Shown here: positions 21,573 to 32,219 of the stretch, piece after piece | Layout: each line of letters starts with the position of its first letter | Numbering within the stretch: position 1 is the stretch's first letter | Assembly: GCA_958295665.1 (NCBI GenBank) | Contig: OY282560.1 | Coordinates: 27,579,992 to 27,643,991, forward strand | Direction: 5' to 3' | Origin: Tipula vernalis | Lineage: Eukaryota > Arthropoda > Insecta > Diptera > Tipulidae | Length of the DNA: 64,000 nucleotides | Position numbers and translations under genes: made by a program | Notes under the pieces: model-generated | The model's database searches: none | The model's input: the letters and a program-made list of their open reading frames with translations, nothing else | What the model was told of the DNA's origin: nothing

Positions 21573-23330
21573 TTATGTACATGAAAAAGGGATAAAAGTT
21601 TAAGTCTTGTCATTATGGTTGGTGGTGGTTTTCATGTTCACCACCAGCGTTTTTCATCCCCAGCGCTGAACTAAATATGGCAAAATTGGTGTTGTAGAAC
21701 TACCAAACCAACAAAAAATCTCTAAAATGTAATCCTTCATCTTAGATGACAAAAATCCCAACAATGATCCAGCATTATTCATCATCTTATAAGTGTGGTA
21801 CATTAAGAAATATTGTAACAATAATTAATTTATCGTGTTATTTCAAAAATCTAATTATAAATTACACAAACCCACATACCCACACAATATACAAATAAAA
21901 TCCCATTAATCATGTTGTTACATGTAAAAAAAATACAAATCCAAATCATAAATTAAATTGGCAAACAAAGGCGAATTTTTACTATATTCTCGTACAATGT
22001 AGCAAAAAATCGTGAATTGCATTCAATTCCATAATAATTTAATTATGTTGTTTATTTATATGTGTGTGTGTGTCATGTTCGTGTTTAACCAACTTAACAA
22101 TTTTTTCTAGAATTTTCAATTTCTTTATTTATTTATAATAAAAATTCAAACATATGATAAGAAGGAATTTATTACATAAAGTAAATTTATTTTATTAAGC
22201 AGAGCTGAAGAGAATACATGTACAGAGTACCGTGACATTTACATATTATGATTTAGATGCCTGATTAAATTAGTACGTACTCATATAAAAGCATATAAGG
22301 TATTTTCTTCCTTTTCCTTGTCAACCTGCTAAATACGGATTAAGGGAACGTTTGTTTAAAAAGAAATTTTTTTCAAAGTACATCGTATGTTTGTCACTAA
22401 GATATGTTGGTGATATGTTTGTGAGATAAGAAAACTTTTTACATGTGTGTAACACAAAACATGAATTATATGACTTAGATTTGGTATCATTTGTATCCAA
22501 TCTACCTACTGGCAATTCGTATATCAAAGGGCATCATCAAACTGCTTCAGGAAAATATTTAATCATATTCTCTGACAAAAGCACAACAAACTTCGGGCAA
22601 TCGATAAGTAAATGAAAATTATTAAAGCTATTTAAAACGATTTTGCAATTTTGCTACCATAGAGTAAATGTATAAAATTAGCTGAATTGAAGTTACGTAA
22701 AACAGAGTGACATCCAAATTAATTTAAGGCTGCAGTCTCTATGTATGCGGTGACCAATTGGGTAGCAAATTAAAATTCCTTAAAAACGAAAATTTTAATT
22801 TTCTTTATAGAACCGATCGAAGTGTCTTGGACAACGGTCATGTATGTGAAGTCCGAACAAAATAATTTGCCAAGTACCGATGCACGGTAACCTAGAACCA
22901 CACTAGGTCGCATGATTATAATTAGGATAGCAAAGTTACGACAGAATCGGTTTGAACTCTATACTTACAAATGATCTACCAGCTAAAATGGTAGAAGTGT
23001 ATGTGCTTTTAAATGTATTAAGCCGTATAAATCACCAAACCTGGGTTCAAAAGCTGAAATAATAAATGACCGAAGCTGAAATGTGCATTAATAAGTTTGT
23101 AATTTGACGGTTATATCGCTAACGTCTAAATTTCGTACGACTTCCTTGTTCCTATTTGACAAGAACGCATAGAAATTCTCAAATGTCCTACAGTCAACTT
23201 TCGCCATATTCCATCGTTTATTAGGACCGCCAATGGATTCACGATTACATTTGGTGGTCAAACCAAATTTATTGTTTTAAATCTTAGCTCCGAACCTCAA
23301 ACAGGAATTACATCTTGGCGGTTATTTTTG
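21573..23330. other. AT-rich stretch without recognisable genes
   Basis: A short GT microsatellite lies near 22062-22074 (TGTGTGTGTGTG). The minus frame at 22527-22321 (68 codons) has no domain. The sequence from about 22740 to 23330 may contain leader or gag remains of the gypsy fragment that follows, but nothing is readable. Confidence 0.4.
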
Positions 23331-24130
23331 GCAACTATTTAAATTAAAAATTGGTTATAACAATGCTCCTTTTTACTCCATGTATGCTTTCTTCAGAGGA
23401 TTTTGCAGAGGCCACTTTTGTAGTGCTGATCCTTCTTTCCATGAATAAACCGCCATTCAGCAGCAACAGTTAGAGACAGTTAAACAACTATTTTCCTTTT
23501 CCGCTTTGCTTGATTTTAATCGAAAGCATCTATTAAAACGTGACATTGATGTTGGTAACAAAACCATAAAACAGTGATATTATGCTGTATTCCGTTAAGG
23601 CTGAAGTGTACAAGGAGATAGATGTGTGCTATCCTTATTGAATTGTGCTTGGATGCAAGGAAGGTGAACGGAGACACGGTGAATGATGCTTACGCTTTGC
23701 CTCTCAGTGATGGATTGCTAGGACGTCTGAACAAGACATGGTTTATATAGAGCCTTTACTTGAAAGCTTTCTGGGAAATTCCATTAAGCAGGAGGTCGAG
23801 GGATTAGAAAGCGTTCACTGTGCCTGGACGCCCCTGAAAAGAGTTGAAGAGAGAAATTGAATATCTTGGATACATGGTGATGGATTTCTAAAAGTAGACC
23901 CATCGGAAGTATGTACTATTACGTCTTATCCTATTTCAAAGTTCATTCGCCAACTCAGGAGATTTCTGGAAAAAAATAGCCAGAAGGTTAAGTGGAACGA
24001 CATTGCTCAGGATTCTTTCGAAAAATTGTCTCTCTCCTCTGCCCCAGTCCTTTTGTAATCCGGTTTGGAGTACTCCGTTTTTCATTCAGTAAACTGATTT
24101 TACAACTGGAGTAGGTGCCGTCACATCACC
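23330..24130 (+). pseudogene. Ty3/gypsy reverse transcriptase remnant
   Basis: Plus-strand shreds of a gypsy pol. QLETVKQLF-type and FSALLDFNRKHLLKRDIDVG (protease-RT junction) precede EIDVCYP-like text. Then come DARKVNGDTVNDAYALPLSD, GLLGRLNKTWFI, KAFWEIPL, and near the end DPSEVCTITSYPISKFIRQL, RRFLEKN, KWNDIAQDSFEKLSLSSAPV. These correspond to the RT palm entry and to the connection after the thumb. The segment holding the YIDD catalytic box is deleted (between about 23800 and 23860). Stops and indels occur every few dozen bases. Confidence 0.75.
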
Positions 24131-24400
24131 GAGCTAGAGTGTTAAGCGGGTTTATTAAGTATTGTGAAGATCAGGCCATATGCATAGGGCTACTCTTTTA
24201 ACATTATCACTGCTCACGCAAACGCAGTTCCCGTATCTTACGTGTCATCTTACTAATCAGTGCTCGCTTTAGAGCAATCTACAAGGCACGTGTGTGCAGT
24301 GTTTGTAATTTACGTGCGAATATTTAATCAGTGCTCGCTATTGAGCAACCTATCAAAATAACGTGTGTGCAGTGCTGTGAACAAGTAAATATCCTTACTA
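24131..24400 (+). other. Leader of BEL/Pao copy 2
   Basis: Untranslated region before the gag start. It holds a diverged direct repeat: AATCAGTGCTCGCT-TTGAGCAA-CTA followed by ACGTGTGTGCAGTG occurs at about 24254-24302 and again at 24328-24376. No clear LTR boundary or primer-binding site was identified. Confidence 0.5.
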
Positions 24401-25268
24401 ATGATGGATGTATCAGCCCTTAAGAAGCTACGCGCAACGAATAAAGGCAAACTCACAAATATCAATAAGAACGCGCCTTGCTCGTGTAGAGCAATTAATG
24501 CTTGAATTTATCGACATTGAATCTAAAATCTTTGCAATCGATCAAACTGAAGACTCGGATCTAATCTATGAAGACAATTATTACACAGCCATTACCGGTC
24601 TCAATACCTTGATCCGAGCCAGGTCCCTTGCCGCGGGCAACAGATCTCAGGACATATCATTTAATGCGACGAACAATGGTCATTCTCAATAAGTGAAGCT
24701 GCCAAGGATCGACATACCCCCGTTCTCCGGCGATTACAGGAAATGGCAATCCTTCTACGACGTGTTTAGCAGTACGATACATGAATCTGACAGTTTGAAC
24801 CCGGTACAAAAATTCCAGTACCTAAAGGGATTATTACGAGGTGAAGCGGCTATCTTACTGAGGCAAACAAGTTTAACCGAAGCAAATTATATTGGTGCTT
24901 TAAATAAACTGAAGTCAAGATACGATCGTAAACGACACATAATTAATGTGTTTCTACATTCGTTTATTGATCAGCCATCGGTCATCACTGCCAACCCACA
25001 CAATGTTAAGAGACTCATGGACACTTCTGATGAGGTTATCCGTGGCTTTAAGGGGTTGGGCGATAAGGCTGAGTCTCGGGATCACTGGTTGATTTTTCTA
25101 TTGGTTCTGAAATTGGACGAAGAGTCTAAAGTATTATGGGGTCAACACATAGCTGATCTGGAGAATCCGCAGTTCTCGAACTTTATGGATTTTCTTTCGA
25201 AACGAATCGACACCTTGGAGACTGCCGATATGAAATCTATCATTCATTGGTCCCATGCAGACAACTGA
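24401..25268 (+). pseudogene. BEL/Pao copy 2 gag, N-terminal and central part
   Basis: Gag polyprotein starting at ATG 24401 or 24404 (MDVSALKKLRATNKGKLTNI). A frameshift near 24475 leads into RLARVEQLMLEFIDIESKIF. An in-frame TAA at 24690-24692 precedes the diagnostic LPRIDIPPFSGDYRKWQSFY block, where P-x-F-x-G-D-x-x-W is conserved in BEL/Pao gag. The chain continues through NPVQKFQYLKGLLRGEAA to the stop at 25266-25268. It would form the virus-like particle. With one frameshift and one stop it is not functional. Confidence 0.85.
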
Positions 25269-25930
25269 ATCAGATGGTAACTGAACAACGCAGGAGTTGG
25301 GCAAAGGAGCAAAACCGATTCTTCAATTGCCTAAGTCAACGTCATCGAGTTGAAAAATGCCTTTCTAGGTATCGCTGCCAGCATTGTAAAAAGAAGCACC
25401 AAACCTTACTTCACGTGCCGGATGATACAAAACCGGGAGTCAGTTCTATTGAGGCATCCGCCTTTCCCCAATCGACCACATCATATTGCTCACAAATGAA
25501 TATAAGGCATACGATATTACTAACAGCCCTTATAAACATTCTGGATTCAACTGGACGCATATCAGCTTGCCGTGCGCTACTAGGCTCGGGCTATCAAGCC
25601 AGCTTCATCACGGATGCCTGCGTACAGCGACTGGGTCTGAAAAGAACAAACGCAAGATTGTCGATAACAGGATTGGAAAGTTCCAGCGCTGGGTTTACAA
25701 AAGGAAAAGCCTCCTTTATTGTACGACCAAACTGCTATCCAGAAGTGTCAATGGAAGCACTAATTATATAAAAAATTACCACAAATCTTCCCCATCAATC
25801 AATCGAGGGCATTTTACTTAATTCCTGGCCCGAGATACAATTGGCTGACCCACAATTTCACAAATCGAGTCGTATAGATGTCTTGATCGGTGCGGATTAC
25901 TTCTTCAACTTATTGGAACCTGCCCAAAAT
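25247..25930 (+). pseudogene. BEL/Pao copy 2 zinc knuckle and protease, active site lost
   Basis: Overlapping frame continuing gag into pol. A Cys/His knuckle region reads FFNCLSQRHRVEKCLSRYRC followed by QHCKKKHQTLLH; the first Cys of the pattern is Phe. The aspartic protease motif reads CRALLGSGYQASFITDACVQ, with Gly in place of the catalytic Asp (LLDSGS expected). Text after the stop at 25769 continues in another frame with SWPEIQLADPQFHKSSRIDV then LIGADYFFNLL, the BEL linker to RT. Loss of the catalytic Asp alone would abolish processing. Confidence 0.82.
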
Positions 25931-26084
25931 CAAAATAAACCAAGGTGAATAAATCGCCCAAAAAACAGTATTAGGTTTGATTGTGTTCGGAAGCTATTAA
26001 AATAGGGCACAAGAAAAATTGGTCTCAATGTTCACAGTCCAAAGTGATGTAGATCTGGATCAAACCTTGCGCAGATTCTGGGAA

Positions 26085-26710
26085 CAATAATCTATCTCAA
26101 TATTAATAAAACCAATCGAATCTTCAGAGGAGTCACTCTGTGAGAACCATTTCAACGCCAACGTGAATCTAGACATCGACGGCCGATTTATTGTAAAACT
26201 ACCCTTCAAAAAGTCACCAGACAACCTTGGCAAATCGCTGCACACTGCTTTCCAATGAATGAGGGCTATGGAACGCCGCTTTATCCGAGAATCCGAATTT
26301 CACGCCTTATACCGAGATTTCATGCATGAATATCAAGACCTTCATCAAAACGAAACAATGAATATTGGCCACTACCCACCGCATCACGGCGTATTAAAGC
26401 AATTCAGCACAACATCAAAATTAAGGGTCTTCTTTGACGGATCCGCCAATACAACTACGGGAATTTCACTGAACAATTGCTTAGCAATTGGCCAAAACGT
26501 ACAACGTACATTATACTCGATTATTCTCAGATTCCGGGAACATAAATTTGTTTTAACTGCTGACGCAGAGAAAATGTATCGGCAAATCAAGCTGGCTGAC
26601 AGTGATACTAACTATAAAAGGATTGTAGGCGCGATCATTCATCCGAGCCCATTCGACATTCAACCTCTGCAAATGGATGTCAAATTCCGTCACTATTTGT
26701 CCCAATGACA
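26085..26710 (+). pseudogene. BEL/Pao copy 2 reverse transcriptase, catalytic box deleted
   Basis: RT portion with RFIVKLPFKKSPDNLGKSLH, then RRFIRESEFHALYRDFMHEY, HYPPHHGVLKQFSTTSKLRV, and block A FVLTADAEKMYRQIKLADSD (first Asp present). Soon after NYKRIVG the sequence jumps to unrelated residues. The following BEL segment is already past the thumb. The YMDD box that is still present in the copy at 5468-5506 is absent here, so a deletion of about 150-200 codons removed the RT centre. Confidence 0.82.
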
Positions 26711-28131
26711 ATAATAATTTCAATGTCAACTTGAAATCCATAAGCGACTGCCATCCAGATGATCCACCATCCATTAAGGTATTGGGCATTAATTGCAATC
26801 CAGTGACGGATCAATTTACATTCAGCTCAAACTTAGACAGAAACACCTCGTTAACAAAACGCATAGTCGTATCCGAAGCTAGTCGGTTGTTCGATCCGCT
26901 TGGCTGATTGGCTCCCATCATTATTGTAATCAAAATATTTGTACAGAAACTTTGGGCGATCAATCTAGATTGGGACGATCCTCTTCCACAAGATGCGTCC
27001 AGCCAATGGCAACATATCCGAAGTCGTTTGGAAAACGTCAATCTAATTTCAATACCTCGTTTCGTGCAAGTCAACCAAAAGGATACTATCGAGTTACATG
27101 GCTTCTCCAACGCAAGCCAGAACGCATACGGTGCAGTAGTATATCAAAGGGTAACAACAATTGAAGGAAAGATTTATGTTCATATAATCACCGCCAAAAC
27201 CAAAGTAACTCCAATTCGACAAGTGAGCCTCCCTAGACTTGAGCTGTATGCTGCTGTAATGCTAACGAATTTAATCAGTTTAGTGCGAAGTGAAACAACA
27301 ATGAAAATAGACGCATGGACAGACTCGCAAATTGTGTTAGACTGGCTCTCCAGCCACCCGAAACGATGGAGCACATTCGTGGGTAACCGAACCTCCGAAA
27401 TTTTATCCACACTTACACGAAAAAATTTGTATCACGTTCCCTTAGCACATAATCCGGCAGATTGTGGTGCATCCAGGGGTTTATTACCGCAGAAACGCAA
27501 CGATCATCGCCTTTGGTGGTTTGGACCTACTTGGCTACATCAATCCAACGACCATTGGCCTTCACAACAAAATAACTACGGTTTCAACGTAGAGGAAAAT
27601 AAGAAGGCCTTCACATTTACTAGTACGATCGAAATCGATGTGCAATCACAATGGTACGAGCAGTTCATATCAAAATATTCAACAGTAACTAAACTTAAAG
27701 CGGTCTTAGCATACGTATTAAGATTCACCACAATAATTAAAACCAGAAGGAAACCGATAGTGGGCCACCTCACCCGAGAAGAGCTGTTTAGTGCCTTGTT
27801 TAAATTGTGTGAGCACGAACAAATGAAATTTTATCGAGAGGAAGTGCGACAATTGCGCACCAGCCAGGAAATCCAAAAGACAAGCAACATAAAATCACTG
27901 AACCCCTTCATGGGCAAAACTGGGATCATTCGCGTCGATGGTCGGCTAGAGAATGCCAATGTATCATTCTCTACTAAGCACCCAATAATTCTACACCCCA
28001 AGCCCCAACTTAGTTGGTTGATAATTTATTCAATTCACATGGATAACAAGCATGCTGGACCGCTATTGACATTAGCCATCTCCATGCAAGATCATTGGAT
28101 ACCAGTTCCAAATAATCACTTTACTCGCTGA
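26711..28131 (+). pseudogene. BEL/Pao copy 2 RT connection, RNase H and integrase N-terminal part
   Basis: After PPSIKVLGINCNPVTDQFTF and LTKRIVVSEASRLFDPLG comes an in-frame TGA (26905-26907), then an open frame of 407 codons. RNase H motifs are ELHGFSNASQNAYGAVVY (Asn at the first catalytic Asp position), QVSLPRLELYAAVMLTNL (Glu) and KIDAWTDSQIVLDWLSS (Asp). ADCGASRGL (normally ADxxSRG) and the W-W-GP-WL segment follow. The zinc-binding entry of integrase is hinted at by HMDNKHAGPLLTLAIS. The frame then ends at 28131, and the DDE core is missing. Confidence 0.85.
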
Positions 28132-28600
28132 GGTCGAGAGCATTTTAAATTCGAGGCCGTTATGCTCCACAAACTCCACAGATATCGATGTCCTCACGCC
28201 GTCCCACTTCCTGATAGGACATGCAGCCACAAAAATTCCCGAAGCTGACATAACACACTTGAATCCAAGTCATTTATCCAGATGGCAAATGGTGCAGCAA
28301 CTGACTCGACATTTCTGGCGATGATGGTATATTGAATACCTCACCTCATTGCAGCCAAGATCAAAATGGAGAGAGCAACATTCCCCAATAAATATAAATG
28401 ACGTAGCTGTAATAAAGGACAATAATTCACCCATCAGTCAGTGGCCCCTGGGAAAGGTAATTAAAATCCACCCTGGATCTGATGGATTAACACGAGTCGT
28501 CTGATCGCTATTGGAATTTGCCCCAACAACCTCAAATCACCTTAGCCTTTTTGTGCTGCACGAGCCAATGAGAGAATCCAATAAGATATATAAAATATAA
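28110..28600 (+). pseudogene. BEL/Pao copy 2 integrase C-terminal end
   Basis: In a different frame from the preceding segment: LLAEVESILNSRPLCSTNST, DIDVLTPSHFLIGHAAT, HLSRWQMVQQLTRHFWR, WYIEYLTSLQPRSKWREQ and DVAVIKDNNSPISQWPLGKV. These match the last integrase helix, with E-I-E-x-x-L-N-S-R-P, and the C-terminal domain of BEL/Pao. The central DDE core between HAGPL and LLAEV is deleted. A UGA after DGLTRVV ends the polyprotein. The LTR is not clearly recognised because mariner sits just downstream. Confidence 0.82.
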
Positions 28601-28641
28601 AATTTATAGTTTAAATTTTAAAAATGTGCGGGAACTACATA

Positions 28642-28670
28642 CGAGGGCGGATTGAAAATGAAGCTACCTA
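28642..28670. repeat. Mariner terminal inverted repeat, left
   Basis: 29 bp, starting CGAGGGCGGATTG, preceded by the TA duplication. It is exactly complementary to the right end. Confidence 0.95.
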
Positions 28671-28705
28671 AGTAGGAAAACAAAATTTTTTTTGCCAAAA
28701 ACCAT

Positions 28706-29731
28706 TTATTTCTCAACATAGTCTCCATTTAATTCGACACACTTAGTAAGACGATATTCCAACTTTTTTATACCATCTGAATAATACGATTTCGGGAACC
28801 CCTCAAAATACGCGTTAGTTTCGATAATCACTTCTTCGTTTGAGATGAATCTTTGTCCTGCGAGCCATTTTTTCAAGTTTGGAAACAGGAAAAAGTCACT
28901 AGGAGCTAAATCTGGACTATAAGGTGGATGATCAACCAATTCGAAGTGTATTTCACGTAATTTTAGCATCGTATCTAATGCTGTGTGAACCGGTGCGTTG
29001 TCTTGAAGAAAGAGCACTTTTTTCTTCTTTAAATGTGATCGTTTTTCCTTGATTGCATCAACCAATTGATCCAATAATGCACGATAATACTTTCCTGTGA
29101 TTGTGGATCCTTTTTCAAGATAATCGATGAGCAATATTCCGTGTGCATCCCAAAATATAGTGGCCATAACCTTGCCAGCCGATTTCACTGCCTTTGCCTT
29201 CTTCGGAGCACTTCCACCAGCTTCCACCCATTGTTTCGATTGATGGACCCACGTTTCATCAACAGTAATTAATCGACGCCAAAAATCAACAGGATTACGC
29301 TTTATCATGTCCAAACACCGCTGTGAAGTGGTCTGTCGAACTCGTTTTTGTTCGACACTGAGCAAACGCGGCACCCATCTTGCCGATAGCTTTTTCATAT
29401 GCAAATGTTCATGCAAAATGTTGAACACACGTTCATATGATATGTTTACCATTTCAACAATCTCACGCAACTTGACTCGGCGATCATTCATAACGATATC
29501 GAGGATTTTCTTGATATTTTCTTCAGTAACCACCTCTTTTGGCCTTCCTGTTGATGGTATTGTTGCAGTGCTTCTTCGGCCGCGTTTAAATTCAGCAATC
29601 CAATATTTTACCATGTAATCTGACGGAGCAGACTCACCGTAATGTTTATCGAGCTTTTCTTTTGTCTCTTTCGCCGTTTTCCCTTTCAAATAATAGTGTT
29701 TAATCACTGCACGAAATTCGTTTTTTTCCAT
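28706..29731 (-). CDS. Mariner transposase, full length, D,D34D
   Basis: 341-residue transposase that excises and inserts the element at TA sites. It starts at ATG 29731 (MEKNEFRAVIKHYYLKGKTA). The N-terminal part has the two helix-turn-helix units that bind the terminal repeats, separated by STGRPKEV, a GRPR-like minor-groove hook. The catalytic domain has the first Asp in LITVDETWVHQ, the second in VLFLQDNAPVHTA and the third in HPPYSPDLAPSDFFLFPNLK. Exactly 34 residues separate the second and third Asp, the mariner signature. WVPRLLS and YSPDLAPSDFF are the conserved family motifs. The length is usual for mariner (about 340-350). No stop or frameshift is present. Confidence 0.95.
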   Translation of the reverse strand: MEKNEFRAVIKHYYLKGKTAKETKEKLDKHYGESAPSDYMVKYWIAEFKRGRRSTATIPSTGRPKEVVTEENIKKILDIVMNDRRVKLREIVEMVNISYERVFNILHEHLHMKKLSARWVPRLLSVEQKRVRQTTSQRCLDMIKRNPVDFWRRLITVDETWVHQSKQWVEAGGSAPKKAKAVKSAGKVMATIFWDAHGILLIDYLEKGSTITGKYYRALLDQLVDAIKEKRSHLKKKKVLFLQDNAPVHTALDTMLKLREIHFELVDHPPYSPDLAPSDFFLFPNLKKWLAGQRFISNEEVIIETNAYFEGFPKSYYSDGIKKLEYRLTKCVELNGDYVEK

Positions 29732-29880
29732 TTTTCAAGACACACAAAAGTTGCTTACTTCAAACGACTACAACAAATAAACTAATCGATGAATTTGGGT
29801 GAAATTTTAACAGCTGACGTTTGACAGATCGCAATTTCTAAAAAACAAAAAAAAATTGTGTTTGTGCTGCCATCTAGCGC

Positions 29881-29909
29881 TAGGTAGCTTCATTTTCAAT
29901 CCGCCCTCG
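29881..29909. repeat. Mariner terminal inverted repeat, right
   Basis: 29 bp ending CAATCCGCCCTCG, followed by the TA duplication. It is the reverse complement of 28642-28670 without a mismatch. Confidence 0.95.
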
Positions 29910-29911
29910 TA

Positions 29912-30115
29912 TTTATTTTCGTACTTAAATATTAAGCAGAACATTTCGCAAAAACTTCCCGTTGCGGTTGTGCAACGAGAAAATTTTAATAAAGAATTTA
30001 CAAAACATTTTTTATCGTAGATGTATTAGTGAACTTACCTGTGTAAGACGAAAATTATTATCTCAAGAGCTTATTTAAGGGATTTTACATGTCGCAATAC
30101 ATAAAGTATAATAAA
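29912..30115. other. Sequence after mariner, possibly the BEL/Pao copy 2 tail
   Basis: Continues the interrupted sequence left of mariner. An AATAAA signal (TTTTAATAAAGAA near 29984-29996) preceded by GTTGCGGTTGTGCAACG could be an LTR polyadenylation site. No protein. Confidence 0.35.
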
Positions 30116-30119
30116 CCGA

Positions 30120-32010
30120 AGCTATCCCAATAACAAAAAATACCTCCCTTATATTTTCGGATACATCATAAAGTAACTAAAAGCTATCTCAATATCAAAA
30201 AATACCTCCCCTATTTTTGCGGATCGTGAGGGGCTTACAACTCCATTTGATACCATATCGTTCTAAACAAAAATTGGTTAAAAAAAATTTTGTGGATCTA
30301 ATCCTGGAGATTTTGCCAATTGGCCACATACATCATGAAGTAACTAGCAGCTATTCCAATATAAAAAAAATACCTCCCCTATTTTTGCGGATCGTCATAG
30401 GCTTACCACTGCATTTGATACAATAGCGTTCTAAACAAAAATTGGTTAAACAAAATATTCCGTGGATCTAATCCTAGAGATTTTGCCAATTGGCCACTTA
30501 CATCATGAAGCAACTAGAAGCTATCCTAATTTCAAAAAATACTTGCCCTGGATTTAATCCTAGAGATTTTGCCAATAGAAGCTATCGCAATATCAAAAAA
30601 TACCTCCCCTATTTTTGCGGATCGTCAAAGGCTTACAACTCCATTTGGTACCATAGCGTTCTAAACAAAAATTGGTTAAACAAAAAATTCTGTGGATCTA
30701 ATCCTAGAGATTTTACCAATTGGCCACATACATCATGAAGCAACTAGAAGCTATCCCAATATCAAAAAATACTTCCCCTATTTTTACGGATCGTCAGAGG
30801 CTTACAACTCCATTTGGTACAATAGCGTTCTAAACAAAAATTGGTTAAACAAAAAATTCTGTGGATCTAATCCTAAAGATTTTACCAATTGGTCACATAC
30901 ATCATGAAGCAACTAGAAGCTATCCCGATATCAAAAAATACTTCCCCTATTTTTGCGGATCGTGAGAGGCTTACAACTCCATTTGGTATAATAGCGTTCT
31001 AAACAAAAATTGGTTAAACAAAAAATTCTGTGGATCTAATCCTAGAGATTTTACCAATTGGCCACATACATCATGAAGTAACTAGAAGCTATCTCAATAT
31101 TAAAAAATATCTCCCCTATTTTTGCGGATCGTCAGAGGCTTATAACTCCATTTGGTACAATAGCGTTCTAAACAAAAATTGTTTAAACAAAACATTCTCT
31201 GGATCTAATCCTAGAGATTTTGCCAATTGGCCACATACATAGTTAAGTAACCAGAAGCTATCCCAATATCAATAAATACCTTACCTTTTTTTGCGGATCG
31301 TCAGAGGCTTACAACTCCATTTTGGTACCATATCGTTCTAAACAAAAATTGGTTAAACAAAAAATTCTGTGGATCTAATCCTAGAGATTTTGCCAATTGG
31401 TCACATACATCATGAAGTAACTAGAAGCTAACTTAATATCAAAAAATACCTCCCCTATTTTTGCGGATTGTCAGAGGCTTACAACTCCATTTAGTACCAT
31501 AACGTTCTAAACAAAAATTGGTTAAACAAAAAATTCTGTGGATCTAATCCTAAAGATTTTGCCAATTGGTCACATACATCATGAAGTAACTAGAAGCTAT
31601 CTCAATATCAAAAAATATCTCCCCTATTTTTGCGGATCGTCAGAGGCTTATAACTCCATTTGGTCCAATAGCGTTCTAAACAAAAATTGGTTTAACAAAA
31701 ATTTATGTGGATCTAATCCTAGAGATTTTGCCAATTGGCCACATACATCATGAAGCAACTAGAAGCTATCTCAATATCAAAAAATACTCCCCTATTTTTG
31801 CGGATCGTGAGAGGCTTCCAACTCCATTTGGTACAATAGCGTTCTAAACAAAAATTGGTTAAACAAAAAATTCTGTGGATCTAATCCTAGAGATTTTACC
31901 AATTGGTCACATACATCATGAAGCAACTAGAAGCTATCCTAAAATCAAAAAAATATCTCCCGTATTTTTGTGGATCGTCGACTCCATTTGGTACCATATC
32001 GACTGCTTCT
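30120..32010 (+). repeat. Tandem array of 169-bp units, about 11 copies
   Basis: A marker word (GCGGATCGTCAGAGGCTTAC and close variants) recurs at about 30221, 30389, 30619, 30788, 30957, 31126, 31295, 31465, 31634, 31802 and 31972, giving a period of 168-170 bp. The one longer spacing (230 bp) is caused by a partial duplication at 30540-30590. Units are 85-95 percent alike by eye. The short open frames inside the array (about 70 codons) are by-products of the repeat and are not conserved across units. Confidence 0.93.
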
Positions 32011-32215
32011 AGTTACTTCATGATGTAAGTGGCCAATTGTCAAAATCTTTAGCAGTAGATCCACAACTTTTTTTTCTTTAACCAATTTTTATTTAGAACG
32101 ATATGGTACCTAATAGAATTGTAAGCCCCTGACGATGCGCAAAATTATGGAAGGTATTTTTTGATATTAGGATAGCTTCTAGTTACTTCATTATATATGT
32201 GGCAAGAACTCTAGA
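31985..32215 (-). repeat. Inverted units ending the 169-bp array
   Basis: From about 32005 the unit sequence reappears in reverse orientation: GCTTCTAGTTACTTCATGAT, then GTGGCCAATTG, then ACCAATTTTTATTTAGAACG, and a second GATAGCTTCTAGTTACTTCA at about 32169. It covers a little more than one unit and is more diverged than the direct array. Confidence 0.85.
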
Positions 32216-32219
32216 TAAA

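Larger units (their letters stand above)
28642..29909 (-). mobile_element. Mariner transposon, intact, 1268 bp
   Basis: A complete Tc1/mariner element. It has perfect 29-bp terminal inverted repeats (28642-28670 and 29881-29909), TA target duplications (28640-28641 and 29910-29911) and one uninterrupted transposase gene on the minus strand. It has inserted in the 3' end of BEL/Pao copy 2. Perfect ends and an open gene indicate a recent arrival, and activity is possible. Confidence 0.95.

Noticed and set aside
29307..29618. 103-codon plus-strand frame
   Set aside because: It is antisense to the intact mariner transposase gene.
30217..31753. Series of similar 69-82 codon open frames
   Set aside because: They are the same piece of the 169-bp repeat read several times. 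The period is not a multiple of three and the frames are not maintained.
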